Assembly (NCBI GenBank): GCA_964372095.1
Contig: CAYJPV010000003.1
Coordinates: 1 to 64,000, forward strand
Direction of reading: 5' to 3'
DNA length: 64,000 bases
From: CAYJPV01 sp964372095
GTDB lineage: Bacteria > Acidobacteriota > Vicinamibacteria > Vicinamibacterales > JAKQTR01
The notes beneath the pieces were generated by a model. The model ran no database searches. It was not told the DNA's origin and worked only from the letters and a program-made list of their open reading frames with translations. The position numbers and the translations under genes are program-made. Of the stretch, positions 61,212 through 64,000 are shown piece after piece; position 1 is the stretch's first letter; each line of letters begins with the position of its first letter.

Positions 61212-61237
61212 GTGCCTGTCTCCATCCGAAACGCCAA

Positions 61238-61256
61238 CAGGCCCGGTGCGGGCCTG
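61238..61256 (-). terminator. Possible terminator hairpin after the secreted hypothetical gene
   Basis: An 8-base-pair stem CAGGCCCG/CGGGCCTG with a GTG loop lies between two same-strand genes. No clear U-tract follows, so assignment is weak. Confidence 0.35.
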
Positions 61257-61266
61257 CGCCCTCCCC

Positions 61267-61857
61267 TCAGCGGAGCTGCCGCAGCACGGCGGTCGGGATC
61301 ACGCACGAAATCGACCGGGACTTCCCCACCAGTTCCAGCGTGACGCTGCGCGTGGGCGCCCACGCCGGATAATCGAAGGTGAACTGGCCAGTGCCGCCCG
61401 ACACCGATCGGGCCACCGTGGGCACGGGCTTACCGCCGCGTTTCAGCACGAGGTCCGTGAGCACGTTTTTCGAACCCCTGACGGGCGTCACGCCAATGGT
61501 GACGCGCGTCCGCTGGGCGGCCTGGTAGCTGGGTTGCGGCGCGGGCTGCTTCTTGCGCACGGCCGCCCACACTTCGTAGGCCACCTGCTTGTAGCCCGAG
61601 TAGAACGCCAGGGTGAAGTCGTCGTTCTTGCACAACCCGGTGTCCCAGAACACGCAGGGCGGGTCGTCGCCTCCCTGCTTCCCGCATTCGATGGCGTTGT
61701 AGTAACTCTCCGCGTTGACCGGCTGAAGCCCTTTGTCCCACGGGGGCGTGGCGCCGGCCCTGGCCACGGCGGTGATCTGCGCATCGGCCCGGACGGGCCA
61801 CAACACGGCGCACGCAAACAGCGCGAGCACCAGCAGACGGGTCTTCGATACAGTCAT
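61267..61857 (-). CDS. Secreted hypothetical protein
   Basis: 196 residues from ATG 61857 with signal peptide (LLVLALFACAVLWPVRADAQ). The mature part has four or five Cys (NAIECGKQGGDDPPCVFWDT, GLCKNDD, SISCVIP) and a beta-rich C-terminus. No known domain. Upstream of the MetE-like gene on the same strand. Confidence 0.75.
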   Translation of the reverse strand: MTVSKTRLLVLALFACAVLWPVRADAQITAVARAGATPPWDKGLQPVNAESYYNAIECGKQGGDDPPCVFWDTGLCKNDDFTLAFYSGYKQVAYEVWAAVRKKQPAPQPSYQAAQRTRVTIGVTPVRGSKNVLTDLVLKRGGKPVPTVARSVSGGTGQFTFDYPAWAPTRSVTLELVGKSRSISCVIPTAVLRQLR

Positions 61858-61909
61858 GATGCACCTCATGCGCCTGCCATCTTGCCGCAATTGAGCACGG
61901 AACGATAGA

Positions 61910-63931
61910 GTGGTCCCGGCAGAGAGGGGCAACAGGTCGGTGAGTCCACGCAAGGCGCCAGCACGCAGGTCCCAACCGGCACCCGCGCCAGACCCGCGTC
62001 CGGCTGGTCTGCGGCGGAGGATCAGCGGCGCTCGCAGCTGGTTGATGGTGTGTGCGTTGCTCGCCGTGGTGGCCTGGGTCTACGTGCCCGTCTTCTCCGC
62101 GGACTACATCTGGGACGACAACGACTACGTCTCGGAGAACCGGAACCTCGATACGCCAGGCGGCCTCGCCCGCATCTGGTTCGCTCCGCGCAGTTCGCCG
62201 CAGTATTACCCGTTTGTCTTCACCTCGTTCTGGCTCGAACGCCAGGTGTTCGGACCAGGGCCAACCTCGCACCACGTCGTCAACGCCTGCCTGCACGCGC
62301 TGAATGCGTTCCTGCTCTGGCTCGTGCTCCGGCAGCTGCAGGTGCGGGGCGCAGCTGTCATCGCGCTGACCTTTGCCGCGCACCCGGTCCACGTCGAGTC
62401 GGTCGCCTGGATGACGGAGCGGAAGAATGTCCTGTCGGGGATGTTCTACCTGGCCTCTCTGTGGGCCTATCTTCGTTTCGCCTGGCCGCCGCACGGGCCC
62501 CAGGAAGCTGGCCACCCACGAGAGGCCCCGGCGCCGCTCCGGGGCTGGTATGCGGCCAGCATCGCGCTATTCGCCTGCGCGCTGCTCAGCAAGACGGTGA
62601 CAGCAACCCTGCCGGGCGTGCTGCTCCTCGTGCTGTGGTGGAAACACGGCCGCCTCACGGCCCGCGACTGGACGCGAGTGGCGCCCTTCCTCGGGCTGGG
62701 CCTGCTGGCCGGCGTGGCCACGGCGTGGCTCGAAGTCCACCATGTGGGGGCGGCCGGCTACGACTGGACGCTCGGCATCGCCGAACGAATCCTGCTCGCG
62801 GGGCGGGTGCCGTGGTTCTACGCGCAGAAACTGATCTGGCCCAACCCGCTGATCTTCATCTATCCGCGATGGGAGATCGCCCTGTCTGCCGCACAGCTGC
62901 TCTACCCGGTGGCGACAGCGCTGAGCCTCGCGGGCCTGTACGTCCTGAGACGACGCGTCGGCACGGGAGCGTTCGTCGCGATCACGTTCTTCCTGCTCAC
63001 CTTGTTCCCCGCGATGGGGTTCTTCGACGTGTACCCCATGCGCTATTCGTACGTGGCGGATCACTTCCAGTATCTGGCCAGCGTCGGCGTGATTGCGCTG
63101 GGCGTTGGAGCGGCCACGTGGCTGCTCGAGCGGCTGGGCTGGCGCCGGACGGGATTCGTCCTCGCCGCGATCATCATCGCCTCACTCGCCGTCACGGCAC
63201 GCGGCGAGACCCGGAAGTACCACGGACTCGAGACGCTGTGGCTGGACACGCTCGCCAAGAACCCGAACGCGTGGATGGCGCACAACAACCTGGGCACGCT
63301 GAGCCTTCGCCAGCAGCGATGGGCCGACGCCGAGCAACACTTCGAGGCGGCATTGCGCATCAAGGCGGACGTACCCGAGGCCAACAAGAACCTCGGAACG
63401 GCGCTCTATTCGCAGGGCAAGATCGAAGCGGCCACGGCACAGTACCGCGCGGCGGTGGCCGTGACACCGGACGATGCGGGTGCGTGGAGCAATCTGGGCA
63501 TCGCACTCGCTGCCGGCAAGCGTTACGACGAGGCGATTCAGGCGTACCGCTCGGCACTGTCAGTCACGCCCGACTACGCCATGGCGCACTACAATCTGGG
63601 CAACGTGTACTACCGCATGAACAACCTCGAGGCGGCCGCGGCGCAGTATCGTGACGCCGTCCGGATCGATCCGAATCTGGCGATGGCGCACCACAACCTC
63701 GGCACCGTCCAGTTGCAGCAAGGGCGGGCCGCCGAGGCGATCGACAGCTACACGGCCGCCATTCGGGTGAACGCCCGGTTTGCGGACGCGTTCTGCAACC
63801 GCGGCACGGCGCACCTGCAACTGGGGCAGGTGGCCGAAGCGACGCGTGACTACACTGAAGCCCTGCGCCTGACGCCCGGACACGCCGCCGCACGGGACGG
63901 ACTCACGCGAATACGTACTCTGGCGAAGTGA
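61910..63931 (+). CDS. TMTC-like TPR membrane protein
   Basis: 673 residues. About ten membrane helices (GT-C style, with the loop YIWDDNDYVSENRN after the first) occupy residues 45-420. The C-terminal 230 residues are about six TPRs (e.g. WMAHNNLGTLSLRQQRWADA). The architecture matches TMTC/DUF1736 glycosyltransferase-like proteins that may mannosylate exported proteins. The GTG start at 61910 is uncertain: GTG at about 61940 is an alternative. Confidence 0.82.
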   Translation: MVPAERGNRSVSPRKAPARRSQPAPAPDPRPAGLRRRISGARSWLMVCALLAVVAWVYVPVFSADYIWDDNDYVSENRNLDTPGGLARIWFAPRSSPQYYPFVFTSFWLERQVFGPGPTSHHVVNACLHALNAFLLWLVLRQLQVRGAAVIALTFAAHPVHVESVAWMTERKNVLSGMFYLASLWAYLRFAWPPHGPQEAGHPREAPAPLRGWYAASIALFACALLSKTVTATLPGVLLLVLWWKHGRLTARDWTRVAPFLGLGLLAGVATAWLEVHHVGAAGYDWTLGIAERILLAGRVPWFYAQKLIWPNPLIFIYPRWEIALSAAQLLYPVATALSLAGLYVLRRRVGTGAFVAITFFLLTLFPAMGFFDVYPMRYSYVADHFQYLASVGVIALGVGAATWLLERLGWRRTGFVLAAIIIASLAVTARGETRKYHGLETLWLDTLAKNPNAWMAHNNLGTLSLRQQRWADAEQHFEAALRIKADVPEANKNLGTALYSQGKIEAATAQYRAAVAVTPDDAGAWSNLGIALAAGKRYDEAIQAYRSALSVTPDYAMAHYNLGNVYYRMNNLEAAAAQYRDAVRIDPNLAMAHHNLGTVQLQQGRAAEAIDSYTAAIRVNARFADAFCNRGTAHLQLGQVAEATRDYTEALRLTPGHAAARDGLTRIRTLAK

Positions 63932-63960
63932 ACGTGGTCCCAACAGACAAGGGTGCGCAC

Positions 63961-64000
63961 ATGAAGCCCATTCTCAGCGACGAGTTGGAACTCCTGCTCC
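63961..64000 (+). CDS. Start of a gene cut by the window end
   Basis: ATG at 63961 opens a frame MKPILSDELELLL that runs off the window. Too short to name. No Shine-Dalgarno is evident. Confidence 0.3.
   Translation, partial: MKPILSDELELLL

Overview
The window is GC-rich bacterial DNA with dense, short-spaced genes. The gene types suggest an Acidobacteriota genome, most likely Vicinamibacteria: a CBM9/DUF5916 outer-membrane-type protein, a CadC-like regulator carrying TPRs, two sortilin/BNR proteins, an S10 carboxypeptidase-like enzyme, a TMTC-like TPR membrane protein and many short palindromic intergenic repeats. There is no rRNA or universal marker gene here, so the phylum is an inference.

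Layout. (1) 1-23.7 kb is chromosomal backbone: a secreted peptidase, an outer-membrane/regulator cluster, ackA-pta (acetate overflow and acetyl-phosphate), ridA and a GIY-YIG protein embedded in low-complexity repeats, then a cell-wall/RNA/nucleotide-quality run (AI-2E permease, AmiC-type amidase, GerMN lipoprotein-like protein, rph, rdgB, S4 protein, 900-residue coiled-coil protein), a TetR regulator, a frameshifted PNPOx-like gene, and a BNR-propeller/MoaD pair. (2) 23.9-41.6 kb is an accretion island at an intact tRNA-Arg(TCT). Four further 47-bp copies of the tRNA 3' half (starting at 34756, 37955, 39687 and 41531) cut it into four tandem elements. The first (about 10.8 kb) carries a six-gene minus-strand operon with two ThsB-like TIR proteins, a SLOG protein, a TIR-effector candidate, a multi-pass membrane protein and a P-loop kinase/2TM/Nudix fusion: a candidate Thoeris-related defence system. 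It also carries a lipoprotein, a large unknown gene and BrnTA. The other three elements are small (1.7-3.2 kb) and hold almost only toxin-antitoxin modules plus one decayed IS. No recombinase gene for the array is visible. (3) 41.6-64 kb returns to backbone, with one more HigBA pair, a relic of a PIN-toxin cassette, and metabolic, redox, envelope and hypothetical genes.

Working together. The best candidate for an undescribed system is the operon at 25016-30703. Its TIR and SLOG proteins suggest NAD-derived nucleotide signalling, while the membrane protein and the kinase-Nudix fusion suggest an effector or signal-control arm. The second candidate is the tRNA-Arg cassette array. Its right-hand arms are nearly constant in length (120-122 bp) although their interiors diverge, which fits recombinase-binding sites used in trans. 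Toxin-antitoxin pairs would stabilise each cassette.
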